DNA from: Amycolatopsis orientalis DSM 40040 = KCTC 9412
GTDB lineage: Bacteria; Actinomycetota; Actinomycetes; Mycobacteriales; Pseudonocardiaceae
Length of the DNA: 64,000 nucleotides
Assembly: GCF_000478275.1 (NCBI RefSeq)
Contig: NZ_ASJB01000093.1
Span: 1-64,000 of the forward strand
Reading direction: 5' to 3'
The translations under genes and the position numbers were made by a program. Shown here piece after piece: positions 1-7,955 of this stretch. The number at the start of each line of letters is the position of its first letter. The stretch's first letter is position 1. The notes under the pieces are model-generated. The model searched no databases. It had not been told where the DNA came from and worked only from the letters and a program-made list of their open reading frames with translations.

Positions 1-2
1 CA

Positions 3-57
3 GCGCGTGAAGGCCCCCTTCCCTCGGCTGAGCCGAGGGAAGGGGGCCTTCACGCGC
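3..57. terminator. Perfect 27-bp-arm palindrome (family C)
   Basis: Positions 3-29 and 31-57 are perfectly self-complementary around a single central base. The outer arm reads GTGAAGGCCCCCTTCC. It lies 9 bases beyond the stop of the minus-strand peptide-transporter ATPase gene, so it probably terminates that operon, and possibly a gene entering from the left. Related palindromes recur at other gene ends in this window (for example 34165-34209 and 13627-13687). Termination is inferred from position and structure. Confidence 0.75.
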
Positions 58-66
58 TTCAACGAA

Positions 67-1185
67 CTAGAGGATTTCGGCGGCCGAGCCGACGTCGGGC
101 AGTCCGCCGATGTCGGGGTTCAGTTCCCCGGCCTCGACGAGTTCCGCCTTGACCTCGTGCGGCCTGATCCGCCCGTCGCGGATGTCCTCCGCGTAGTGGC
201 ACGCCACCCGGTGTCCCGCGCCGATCTCCCGCAGCTGCGGGCGGTCGGTGTCGCACAGGCTCTGCTGCTTCCACGGGCACCGCGTGTGGAACCGGCAGCC
301 GGACGGCGGCCGCGCCGGCGAGGGCAGGTCACCGGCGAGCAGGATCTGCTCCCGGCTGTCCTCCACCGTCGGGTCCGGCACCGGGATCGCCGAGAGCAGC
401 GCCCGCGTGTACGGGTGCAGCGGGTTCTCGTACAGCGTGTCGGCGTCGGCCTCTTCGACCAGCGAGCCGAGGTACATCACGCCGATGCGGTCGGAGATGT
501 GCCGCACCACCGCGAGGTCGTGCGCGATCACCAGATACGTCAGGCCGAGTTTCTCCTGCAGGTCCTCCAGCAGGTTGACCACCTGCGCCTGCACCGAGAC
601 GTCCAGCGCGGACACCGGTTCGTCGGCGACGATCAGATCCGGCTCGACGGCCAGTGCCCGGGCGATACCGATGCGCTGACGCTGACCACCCGAGAACTCG
701 TGCGGGTACTTCCGCAGCGAAGACTCGGGAAGGCCGACGGCGGCGAGGAGTTCGCGCAGCCGCTTGGCCGTCGCGTCCTTGTCCTTGTCGAGGCCGTGCG
801 CCTTCATCCCTTCCAGCAGAATGGATTCCACCGACTGCCGAGGGTCCAAACTGGACATCGGGTCCTGGAAGATCATCTGCATCCGGCGGCGCGCCTTGCG
901 CAGGTCCTCGCCGCTGAGCCCGGCGACGTCCGTGCCGTCGAAGATGACGTTGCCGTTCGTCAGCTCGGTCAGCCGGAGGATCGCCCTGCCCAAAGTGGAC
1001 TTCCCGCAACCGGATTCCCCGACCAGGCCGTAGGTTTCCCCCTTGCGGATGGCCAGGTCGACGCCGTCGACGGCGTACACGTGCCCGACCGTCTTGTCGA
1101 ACACGATGCCGCGCTTGATCGGGAAGTGCACCTTGAGGTCGTTGACCTCCAGGAGCACTTCCTGTCGCGGTACCACTGACGTCAT
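67..1185 (-). CDS. Oligopeptide/dipeptide ABC transporter ATPase (OppF/DppF type)
   Basis: A 372-residue cytoplasmic ATPase that would power peptide import. Visible motifs are Walker A GESGCGKST (about 56-64), the ABC signature FSGGQ (164-168), Walker B LIVADEP (184-190), a switch histidine in AHDLA (about 221), and the C-terminal oligopeptide-transporter extension with a Cys pair in GCRFHTRCP (about 297-304). The chosen ATG at 1185 overlaps the stop of the upstream ATPase gene as ATGA, typical of translational coupling; the reading frame runs further upstream but has no homology there. It is the last gene of a five-gene importer operon. Substrate specificity cannot be read from the sequence. 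Confidence 0.93.
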   Translation of the reverse strand: MTSVVPRQEVLLEVNDLKVHFPIKRGIVFDKTVGHVYAVDGVDLAIRKGETYGLVGESGCGKSTLGRAILRLTELTNGNVIFDGTDVAGLSGEDLRKARRRMQMIFQDPMSSLDPRQSVESILLEGMKAHGLDKDKDATAKRLRELLAAVGLPESSLRKYPHEFSGGQRQRIGIARALAVEPDLIVADEPVSALDVSVQAQVVNLLEDLQEKLGLTYLVIAHDLAVVRHISDRIGVMYLGSLVEEADADTLYENPLHPYTRALLSAIPVPDPTVEDSREQILLAGDLPSPARPPSGCRFHTRCPWKQQSLCDTDRPQLREIGAGHRVACHYAEDIRDGRIRPHEVKAELVEAGELNPDIGGLPDVGSAAEIL

Positions 1186-2177
1186 CGGGCCCCTCCTCGT
1201 GCGGCCACGGCCGGGATCACCGGGTTGTGGCAGCGCAGCAGCCCGCCGCGATCGGGGGTCAGCTGCGGTGAAACCTCCCGGCACACGCCGAGAGCGTTCG
1301 GGCAGCGGGGCGCGAACGCGCAGCCGCCGTCCCATGGGATGTTGTCGGATACGGATCCCTTGATGGGGATCAGTTTCTCGCCGCGGCCCGCGTCGAGCCG
1401 CGGGATCGAGGCGAGCAGCCCGTGCGTGTACGGATGCCGCGGCTCGGCGAACAGCGCGTGCCGCTCCGCGCGCTCGACGATCTTGCCGCCGTAGAGCACG
1501 TTGACCTCGTCGCAGAGACCGGCGACGACACCGAGGTCGTGCGTGATCATGATCAGCGCGGTCCCGGTCTCCTGCACCAGTTCGCGCAGCAGCGCGAGGA
1601 TCTGCGCCTGGATCGTCACGTCGAGCGCGGTGGTCGGCTCGTCGGCGATGAGCAGCCGCGGACGGCAGGCCAGCGCGATCGCGATCAGCGCGCGCTGCCG
1701 CATCCCGCCGGAAAGCTGGTGCGGGTACTCGGAAAGCCGCCGCGACGGGTCGGGGATGCCGACCTTGTCCAGCAGTTCCGTCGCTTCCACCGACGCCGCC
1801 TTGCGCGACATCCCGCGGTGCCGTTCCAGCACCTCGGTGATCTGCAGCCCGATCGGGATGACCGGGTTCAGCGACGACAGCGGGTCCTGGAACACCATGC
1901 CGAGGTCGCGGCCCCGGCGGTCCCGCATCTCCTTGTCCGACAGGCGAAGCAGGTCCGTGCCTTCGAACGACACCGAACCGCTGACCTGGTTGCCGCGTTT
2001 CGCGAGCAGCCGCATGATCGCCAGCGAGGTCACGGACTTGCCGCAACCGGATTCACCGACGAGACCGACCGTCTGGCCGGGTTCGACGTCGAAACTGACC
2101 TCGTCCACCGCGGTGAACGGCTTCTCACCGCGCCGCTGGAAAACGACCTTGAGGTCGCGTACTTCGAGGAGGGCCAT
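1182..2177 (-). CDS. Oligopeptide/dipeptide ABC transporter ATPase (OppD/DppD type)
   Basis: A 331-residue partner ATPase. Walker A GESGCGKS lies at about 41-48, the signature is LSGGMRQR, Walker B is LLIADEPTTALD, and the C-terminus carries the peptide-transporter Cys motif FAPRCPNALGVC. It follows permease C by six bases and overlaps the next ATPase gene by four. Peptide importers usually use a D/F heterodimer, which fits two ATPase genes side by side. Length is normal for the family. Confidence 0.93.
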   Translation of the reverse strand: MALLEVRDLKVVFQRRGEKPFTAVDEVSFDVEPGQTVGLVGESGCGKSVTSLAIMRLLAKRGNQVSGSVSFEGTDLLRLSDKEMRDRRGRDLGMVFQDPLSSLNPVIPIGLQITEVLERHRGMSRKAASVEATELLDKVGIPDPSRRLSEYPHQLSGGMRQRALIAIALACRPRLLIADEPTTALDVTIQAQILALLRELVQETGTALIMITHDLGVVAGLCDEVNVLYGGKIVERAERHALFAEPRHPYTHGLLASIPRLDAGRGEKLIPIKGSVSDNIPWDGGCAFAPRCPNALGVCREVSPQLTPDRGGLLRCHNPVIPAVAARGGAR

Positions 2178-2183
2178 CAGAAA

Positions 2184-3119
2184 TCACCGCCTGTTCTTCG
2201 GATCGAGGGCTTCCCGCAAGGACTCGCCGAGCAGCGTGAACCCGAGCGCGACGATGATGATCGCGATGGCCGGGTAGTACGCCAGCTCGGGGCGGATGTC
2301 GAGGAACTGCCGAGCGCTGCGGCTCAGCATGATGCCCCATTCCGCCCGGTTCGGGTCCGGGTCGCCGAGACCGAGGAACGACAGCGCCGCCGCCTCGAGG
2401 ATCGCGGTCGCCAGGGTCAGCGTGGCCTGCACGATGAGCGGGCCGAGCGAGTTGGGCAGCATATGCCGCAACACGATCGCCCCGCGTTTGACGCCGAGCG
2501 ACGTCGCCGCGAGCACGTGGTCGCTGTTTCTCTGCGCGAGCATCGAACCGCGCAGCAAGCGCGCGAAGATCGGTACGCCGACCATCGACACGGCCACGAT
2601 CACGGTCCACTGGCTCGGCTTCTGGAACAGCGCGGCGACCGAGATCGCCAGCAGCAGCGACGGCACCGACAGCATGACGTCGACGAGGCGCATCAGCACC
2701 GTGTCGACCCAGCCGCCGAACGCGCCGGCGAGCCCGCCGATGATCATGCCGATCACGACGCCGATGACCGTCGCGAGCACACCGACCAGCAGCGTGTTCT
2801 GCGCGCCGACCAGCAGCCGCGAAAGGTAGTCGCGGCCGAAGTCGTCGACACCGAGCGGGAAACCGGCCTGCGCGCCGGGGATGATGCCCTGGCCGAGGAT
2901 GACCTCGCTCTGCAGGTACCGCTCGTAGGGGTCCTTCGGCGCGATGAACGGCGCCAGGATCGCCAGCAGCAGGAACAGGAGGGTGATCACGCCGCCGGTG
3001 ATCGCCACCGGGCTCCGCAGCATCCGGCGGATCGCCTCGCCGCCGAGGCTGTGCCCCTTGGCCGACGTCGCGGCGAGCTTGTCGATCGGCTCTTTCTTCT
3101 TGTTCAGCAATGTGTTCAT
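2184..3119 (-). CDS. Peptide ABC transporter permease (OppC/DppC type)
   Basis: A 311-residue inner-membrane permease with a cytoplasmic N-terminus and about six hydrophobic segments. The first is near residues 40-60 (ITGGVITLLFLLLAILAPFI). The binding-protein-dependent permease core contains the EAA-type loop that contacts the ATPase (EAAALSFLGLG.P). It starts at ATG 3119, overlapping the stop of the preceding permease gene as ATGA. Length and N-terminal extension match the DppC subfamily. Confidence 0.92.
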   Translation of the reverse strand: MNTLLNKKKEPIDKLAATSAKGHSLGGEAIRRMLRSPVAITGGVITLLFLLLAILAPFIAPKDPYERYLQSEVILGQGIIPGAQAGFPLGVDDFGRDYLSRLLVGAQNTLLVGVLATVIGVVIGMIIGGLAGAFGGWVDTVLMRLVDVMLSVPSLLLAISVAALFQKPSQWTVIVAVSMVGVPIFARLLRGSMLAQRNSDHVLAATSLGVKRGAIVLRHMLPNSLGPLIVQATLTLATAILEAAALSFLGLGDPDPNRAEWGIMLSRSARQFLDIRPELAYYPAIAIIIVALGFTLLGESLREALDPKNRR

Positions 3120-4117
3120 CGGACACGCACCCTCGGGTCGATGAGCCCGTACGAGACGTCGACCAGCATGTTCACCAGCACGTAGACCAGCGCGCCGAAC
3201 AGCAACAGCGCTTGCAGGCGCGGGTAGTCACGCCGTTCGATGCCTTCGGCGAGCAGGAAACCGAGGCCGCGGAAGTTGAACACCCGCTCGGTCAGCACGG
3301 CGCCACCGAGCAGCGCGCCGGTCTGCAGGCCGATGACGGTGACCACCGGCAGCAGGCCGTTGCGAAGCACGTGACGTCGCCGGACGACCGGCTGGGTGAG
3401 GCCCTTCGAATTGGCGGTGCGGATGAAGTCCTCGTTCTGCACGTCCAGCACCGACGCGCGGGTGATCCGGACGATCACCGCGAGCGGGATGGTGGCGAGC
3501 GCGAACGCGGGCAGGATCAGGTGGGTGATCGCGTCCCAGGCGGCGTCCCATTCCTGGGTGATGATGCCGTCGAAGACCGCGAAACCGGTGACGCTGGTGG
3601 CGTCGAGCCCGGCCATCTGACGGCCCTGCGACGGAAGTCCCAGCGGAGCGGCCAGCCCGTCCTGCATCATGTAGCCGAGGAAGAACACCGGCACGGCGAC
3701 GCCGATCAGCGAGAGCACGATGATGACGTTGTCGACGACCCCGCCGTGGAAGCGGGCGGCCAGGTAGCCGAACGGGATGCCGAGGCCCACCGCGATGAGC
3801 ATCGCACAGAAGCCGAGCTCGAGGGTGGCGGGAAGGAAGTTCCCGATCTCCGACATGACCGGCTGGGCGGAGACCAGCGAGTTGCCGAAGTCGCCGGTGA
3901 TGGCCCGGCCGAGGAACTTGAAGTACTGGACGAAGATCGGATCGTCGAGGCCGAGAAGCTTGTTCAGGTCGGCGATCTTCTCCGGGGTCGCCTTGTCACC
4001 CAGGAGGGCGCCGGCGGGGCCACCGGGCAGGGACCGGAGCCAGGCGAAGATCAAAATGGACAGGATCAAGAGCGTCGGTATCGCTTGTAGCAGCCGACGC
4101 ACGAGAAAACGGAGCAC
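3116..4117 (-). CDS. Peptide ABC transporter permease (OppB/DppB type)
   Basis: A 333-residue membrane permease. It opens with the classic DppB N-terminus (MLRFLVRRLLQAIPTLLILS), has about six membrane segments, and carries the EAA-like loop with VLTERVFNFRGLG toward the C-terminus. Start codon is GTG at 4117. It forms the channel together with the downstream DppC-type permease. It lies 85 bases after the binding-protein gene, and a strong hairpin sits in that gap. Confidence 0.92.
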   Translation of the reverse strand: MLRFLVRRLLQAIPTLLILSILIFAWLRSLPGGPAGALLGDKATPEKIADLNKLLGLDDPIFVQYFKFLGRAITGDFGNSLVSAQPVMSEIGNFLPATLELGFCAMLIAVGLGIPFGYLAARFHGGVVDNVIIVLSLIGVAVPVFFLGYMMQDGLAAPLGLPSQGRQMAGLDATSVTGFAVFDGIITQEWDAAWDAITHLILPAFALATIPLAVIVRITRASVLDVQNEDFIRTANSKGLTQPVVRRRHVLRNGLLPVVTVIGLQTGALLGGAVLTERVFNFRGLGFLLAEGIERRDYPRLQALLLFGALVYVLVNMLVDVSYGLIDPRVRVR

Positions 4118-4150
4118 GTGCGTTCCTTTGTTGCCAGCCCGGGATGGACT

Positions 4151-4184
4151 TCAGGGGGTGGGCGCGGTAGCACCCACCCCCTGA
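4151..4184 (-). promoter_or_regulatory. Intra-operon hairpin after the binding-protein gene
   Basis: TCAGGGGGTGGG (4151-4162) and CCCACCCCCTGA (4173-4184) form a 12-bp stem with a 10-base loop between the solute-binding-protein gene and the first permease gene. In importer operons such structures commonly make the binding protein more abundant by partial termination or 3'-end protection. That role is inferred. Confidence 0.7.
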
Positions 4185-4202
4185 GCCACTAGTGGTGGTG
4201 GA

Positions 4203-5876
4203 TCAGTTGACCGTGACGGTGTAGAAGCGCTCGTCGGTCAGCGGGCTGGCGACCAGGCCCTTCACCTTCGGGCCGACGACGATCGCCGGGGGGCCGTAGG
4301 AGATCGGGATGGCGGGCAGGTACTCCATGATCTTCTGGTTCACTTCCTGGTACGCCTTGGTGTGCGCCTCACCGGCGGGCGCGGCGTCCGCGGCGGAAAT
4401 GGCCGAGAACAGCTCCGCGTTGTTGAAGCCGAACTCCGGCTTCTCGCGGCCGAAGAAGGTGCCGACGAAGTTACCGGCGTCGTTGTAGTCACCGGTCCAG
4501 CCGAGCAGGTGCACGTCCTGCTTGCCCGCCTTCTGCACGTCGTCCTTGTAGCCACCGTTCCACGGCTTGGCGATCGGCTCGACCTTGATGCCCATGGCCT
4601 TCATGTCCTCGGACAGCGAGGTGAAGATGTCGGCCGGGTTCGGCATGTACGGCCGGGTGACCTCGGTCGGGTAGTAGAACTTCAGGGTCATGCCCTCGGC
4701 GCCGGCTTCCTTCAGCAGGTCTTTCGCCTTCTGAAGGTTGTAGTCGTACTTGGTGACGTTCTCGTTGTAGCCGTCGATCGCCTTCGGCACGAACTGGGTC
4801 GCGGTCTCGGCGCCCTCGGGGAGCTTCGACTTCACGAACTGGGCGCGGTTGAGACCGTAGGCCAGCGCCTGGCGGACCTTGAGGTCCTTCAGCTTCGGGT
4901 TGTTCTTCTGGTTGATGCCCAGGTACAGGATGTTGAACGACGGGCGGATGAGCACCTGCTCGCCGTCGTTGCGCAGCAGGCCGTAGTCCGCGGGCGACGG
5001 GTAGTCGTAGCCCTGGATGTCGCCGGCCTTCAGCGCCTGCTTGCGGGCGTTCTCGTCCGGGATGACCTTGAAGACCAGCTTGTCGAGCTTGGCCGTCTGG
5101 GTCGGCGAGTCGGTCGCCTTCGACAGCGTGATCTCACCCTTGGCCTGGTCCCAGCTCTCGAACTTGAACGGGCCGGTGCCGGTCGGGTGCTTCAGCGCGT
5201 ACTCGGGGTACTGGAACGAGTCACCGCTCTGGGTGACCTGGTCCGCGTTGTACTTCTTCAGCGCGTCCGGGCTCTGGATCGAGAACGACGGCAGCGTGAA
5301 GGCCGCCGGGAAGGCGCCCTTGGCCTTGTTCAGGTTCAGGACGGCGGTCGACTCGTCCTTGACCTGGCAGTCCTTGAACACCGGGGCGCCGGAGGCGTCA
5401 CCCTCGTTCTTGGCGAAGCCCTCGAAGACGTCGCCGTAGTAGATCATCTGGCTCTGGGCCGCCGCGCCCTTCATGTTGAACATGCGGTTGAAGTTGAAGC
5501 AGACCGCTTCGGCGTTGAACGGGGTGCCGTCGTGGAACTTGACGCCCTTCTTGAGGGAGAAGGTCCACGTCTTGCCGTCGTTGCTGCCTTCCCACTTCTC
5601 CGCGAGGCCGGGCTCGAGGTCCGCGGTGCCCGGCTTGTTCATGATCAGGGTGTCCATCATCTGGCGGATGATGCGGAAGGTCTCACCGTCGTCGTTGAAC
5701 AGCGGGTCGAAGGTCTTCGGGTTACCGGCGGCGCCGAAGACCATGGTGCCTCCCGAGCCACCTCCTGCGCCCTCTTCACGCTTCGACTCGGCACAAGCGG
5801 AAATGGAAACCGCGAGTGCGCCGGCAAGCCCGATCAGGGCCACACGGCGCGCTCGGGTCGCCCGCAGTTGCTGCAT
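4203..5876 (-). CDS. Peptide ABC transporter substrate-binding lipoprotein (family 5)
   Basis: A 557-residue extracellular solute-binding protein of the SBP_bac_5 family. The N-terminus has a basic stretch, a hydrophobic helix and a lipobox ISAC, so Cys28 should be lipidated and the mature protein anchored outside the membrane. The body shows the family hallmark DPLFNDDGETFRIIRQMMDTLI and the downstream GLAEKWEGSNDGKTWTFSL-type segment. First gene of the five-gene operon. The ATG at 5876 is preceded by an AAGGGG-type ribosome site. Confidence 0.94.
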   Translation of the reverse strand: MQQLRATRARRVALIGLAGALAVSISACAESKREEGAGGGSGGTMVFGAAGNPKTFDPLFNDDGETFRIIRQMMDTLIMNKPGTADLEPGLAEKWEGSNDGKTWTFSLKKGVKFHDGTPFNAEAVCFNFNRMFNMKGAAAQSQMIYYGDVFEGFAKNEGDASGAPVFKDCQVKDESTAVLNLNKAKGAFPAAFTLPSFSIQSPDALKKYNADQVTQSGDSFQYPEYALKHPTGTGPFKFESWDQAKGEITLSKATDSPTQTAKLDKLVFKVIPDENARKQALKAGDIQGYDYPSPADYGLLRNDGEQVLIRPSFNILYLGINQKNNPKLKDLKVRQALAYGLNRAQFVKSKLPEGAETATQFVPKAIDGYNENVTKYDYNLQKAKDLLKEAGAEGMTLKFYYPTEVTRPYMPNPADIFTSLSEDMKAMGIKVEPIAKPWNGGYKDDVQKAGKQDVHLLGWTGDYNDAGNFVGTFFGREKPEFGFNNAELFSAISAADAAPAGEAHTKAYQEVNQKIMEYLPAIPISYGPPAIVVGPKVKGLVASPLTDERFYTVTVN

Positions 5877-6211
5877 CTGGCACCCCTTGAGGAGAATTTC
5901 GGTGTTTTAGTCACCGTCCGGTCGGTCGGAAACTCGAACTCCGCGGACGATCGGTGTGCTCGCCGACACTAGCGGGAACTCGGCCCGCACTTAAGCACGT
6001 GAGGTTACGATCGCGCTACGCGAAGGCCAATACGACCGCAAAGTGTCCACAATTCCGGACGGAGCGTAATCAATTCTGCTCCACTAACGCGTAGAGTGCC
6101 GGGTCACTAACACAAATGGGTGTCCACCACTACACCCAATGGTTGACTGACAAAAGTGGACAACACCCGACTCGGCGAAGTCCGCGAAGGCCGCATCCGC
6201 GCTCGCGTGAC
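5877..6211. other. Gene-free interval (335 bases), probable promoter of the peptide importer
   Basis: No credible gene is visible here. The stretch from about 5990 to 6170 is noticeably less G+C-rich than its neighbours, as expected for a promoter of the minus-strand operon. On that strand TTGCGG followed 17 bases later by TAGCGC is a weak -35/-10 candidate. A short open frame overlapping the P-loop kinase gene has no family features and was not called. Confidence 0.4.
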
Positions 6212-6748
6212 TCAGGAAATCCGGTAATCCGCTGCCCGCCGTGTCCCGTCGACAGTGAACCAGCCACGTTCGAACAGCTGCCATCGGCGCAGTTCCGCCC
6301 GGGACTCCGCACCGTCCCTGGCGACGGCACGGTCGAGGCGCTCGGCCTCGCTTCCGCCGTCCAGCCAGACCAGGAGGGACAACGACGGCCGGATCCGCGC
6401 CCTGCCACTGGAAACGCCTTCCAGCACCAGGACGTCGGGGACGTCGATCTCGACTTCTTCACCCGGCCGAGGGACGCCGGTGGACCAGTCCACCCGCCGG
6501 TAGCCACCCGGTTCGCCCGCGCGCAGCGGCTCCAGCACGCCGGTTTCCCAGCGGGGCCACCACGAAACGGGTTCGTCCCAGGTGGCGAAGTCGTCCGTGC
6601 TGACCAGCGCGACCCGGACCCCGCGGCCGGTGAGATCGGCGACGATCTTCCCGGCCAGCGTGGATTTCCCGGAGCCGGACGGCCCGTCGATGGCGAGTAC
6701 GCGGACGGCGCCCAGCCTCGGCGGGGCCGCCAGCAGGGCGTCGATCAG
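6212..6748 (-). CDS. Uridine-kinase-like P-loop protein, probable CTG start
   Basis: About 178 residues resembling the uridine kinase/phosphoribulokinase branch of P-loop kinases: Walker A GPSGSGKST near the N-terminus, STDDF shortly after, and LVLEGVSS as the Walker-B-like strand. The frame has no ATG, GTG or TTG between an upstream stop and position 6538, and starting there would delete the P-loop. The best start is CTG at 6748-6746, which overlaps the TGA of the preceding DUF2304 gene as CTGA, suggesting translational coupling. Last gene of the glycan cluster. A nucleoside- or sugar-phosphorylating role is inferred only from the fold. Confidence 0.72.
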   Translation of the reverse strand: MIDALLAAPPRLGAVRVLAIDGPSGSGKSTLAGKIVADLTGRGVRVALVSTDDFATWDEPVSWWPRWETGVLEPLRAGEPGGYRRVDWSTGVPRPGEEVEIDVPDVLVLEGVSSGRARIRPSLSLLVWLDGGSEAERLDRAVARDGAESRAELRRWQLFERGWFTVDGTRRAADYRIS

Positions 6749-7182
6749 CGTGCGCGTGCGGGACTCACTTCGGAGAGCCCTTTGGCGTCGTCGGGAGCCG
6801 CCGTCTTGGCCTCCAGCGCGGCGACGCGTTCTTCCAGGTCACGCTGGGCGTCGGCGAGTTCGCAGCGGAGCAGCGCGATCTCCTCGACAGAGGTCCGGAC
6901 CTCTTCTTCGAGATGCCCGACCTCGGTCGACAGATGCAACGCGACCAGCGCCAGCACGACACCGGCCAAGAGGAACACGAAGTTCGACGGCGTCTGCACG
7001 CCGGTTATCCGCGCCATGAAGTCGGCGGCCTGCGGAACGAGCGCGAGCACCATCACGCCGATGGCGAGGACGAGCCACACACCCGCGTACTTCTCGCGCA
7101 GTTTCCGCCGCCGCATCATCTCGAGGACGACGAACAGCACCAGACAGGCGACGACGATGCTGAGAACGCGCCAGCCGTCCAT
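6745..7182 (-). CDS. DUF2304-family membrane protein
   Basis: A 145-residue protein with three hydrophobic segments (about 5-23, 35-53 and 67-85) followed by a cytoplasmic heptad-rich tail (about 88-130). Its position directly after a polyprenyl-phosphate-sugar-synthase-type glycosyltransferase mirrors mycobacterial Rv3631 (PpgS) and Rv3632, where the small membrane protein supports the glycosyltransferase. I infer the same accessory role. Its stop overlaps the proposed CTG start of the next gene. Confidence 0.8.
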   Translation of the reverse strand: MDGWRVLSIVVACLVLFVVLEMMRRRKLREKYAGVWLVLAIGVMVLALVPQAADFMARITGVQTPSNFVFLLAGVVLALVALHLSTEVGHLEEEVRTSVEEIALLRCELADAQRDLEERVAALEAKTAAPDDAKGLSEVSPARAR

Positions 7183-7194
7183 AATCAGCTCCTT

Positions 7195-7938
7195 TTACGC
7201 CGAATCCGACGAGTCGACGGCGGGGCGGCGGCGCACCAGCGCCAGCAGCAGGGCGAGTCCGGCGCGGCCGAGGTAGACGGCCGATTTCACCGGTGAATGG
7301 CTCGGCGTCCCGCCCGCCCGTTCCCGCATGATCACCGGGATTTCCTTGATCTTCAGTTCGGCGCGGATCGCCAGCACCAGCGATTCGACCGTGTCGCCGA
7401 GGTATTCGGCCGGGTAGTACGCGGCGAACAGTTTGATCGCCTTCGGGCCCATCGCCTTGAACCCGGAGGTCACGTCGGTGAGCTTGGTCTTCCCGAGCCG
7501 GGAGAAAACGAGGGAGAGCACGACCATCGCGTATTTCCGCGGGCCGCTGGCCTTGTACGAACCCTTGCCCGCGAACCGCGAGCCGATCGCGATGTCGGCG
7601 TCGTCGAGCGCGTCCAGCAGGGCGCCGACCTCGTCGGGGTCGTGCTGACCGTCCGCGTCCACCTGCACGACGACGTCGTAGCCACGGGCCGCCGCGTACC
7701 GGAAGCCGGTGCGCATCGCCCCGCCGACGCCGAGGTTGACCGACAGGCGGGCCACCTCCGCACCCGCGGCACGGGCGAGCTTGGCCGTGTCGTCGGAAGA
7801 GCCGTCATCGACCACCAGCACGTCCATGCCCGGCAAGGACCGCTTGACCTGGGAAATGACCGCGCCGACGCTGGCCTGCTCGTTCAAGGCAGGCATCACG
7901 ATGAGTACCCGGCGGGTGGTCACGGACGTACTGGACAC
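7195..7938 (-). CDS. Family 2 glycosyltransferase (polyprenyl-phosphate sugar synthase type)
   Basis: A 247-residue GT2 enzyme. The GT-A fold is shown by LIVMPALNE at the start, VVDDGSSDDT, and VQVDADGQHDP containing the metal-binding DxD. There is one weakly hydrophobic C-terminal segment. This short architecture is typical of dolichyl/polyprenyl-phosphate sugar synthases, which move a sugar from a nucleotide to a lipid carrier at the inner membrane face. GTG start at 7938. The neighbouring DUF2304 gene suggests a PpgS-like pair. The sugar is unknown. Confidence 0.88.
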   Translation of the reverse strand: MSSTSVTTRRVLIVMPALNEQASVGAVISQVKRSLPGMDVLVVDDGSSDDTAKLARAAGAEVARLSVNLGVGGAMRTGFRYAAARGYDVVVQVDADGQHDPDEVGALLDALDDADIAIGSRFAGKGSYKASGPRKYAMVVLSLVFSRLGKTKLTDVTSGFKAMGPKAIKLFAAYYPAEYLGDTVESLVLAIRAELKIKEIPVIMRERAGGTPSHSPVKSAVYLGRAGLALLLALVRRRPAVDSSDSA

Positions 7939-7955
7939 TGGATCACTCTATCTTC

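Noticed and set aside
67..2046. 659-codon open frame running through both ABC ATPase genes
   Set aside because: Its upstream half is a shadow frame of the OppD-type gene; homology begins only at ATG 1185.
6084..6284. 66-codon minus-strand frame
   Set aside because: Overlaps the kinase-like gene and promoter region; sequence has no recognisable features.
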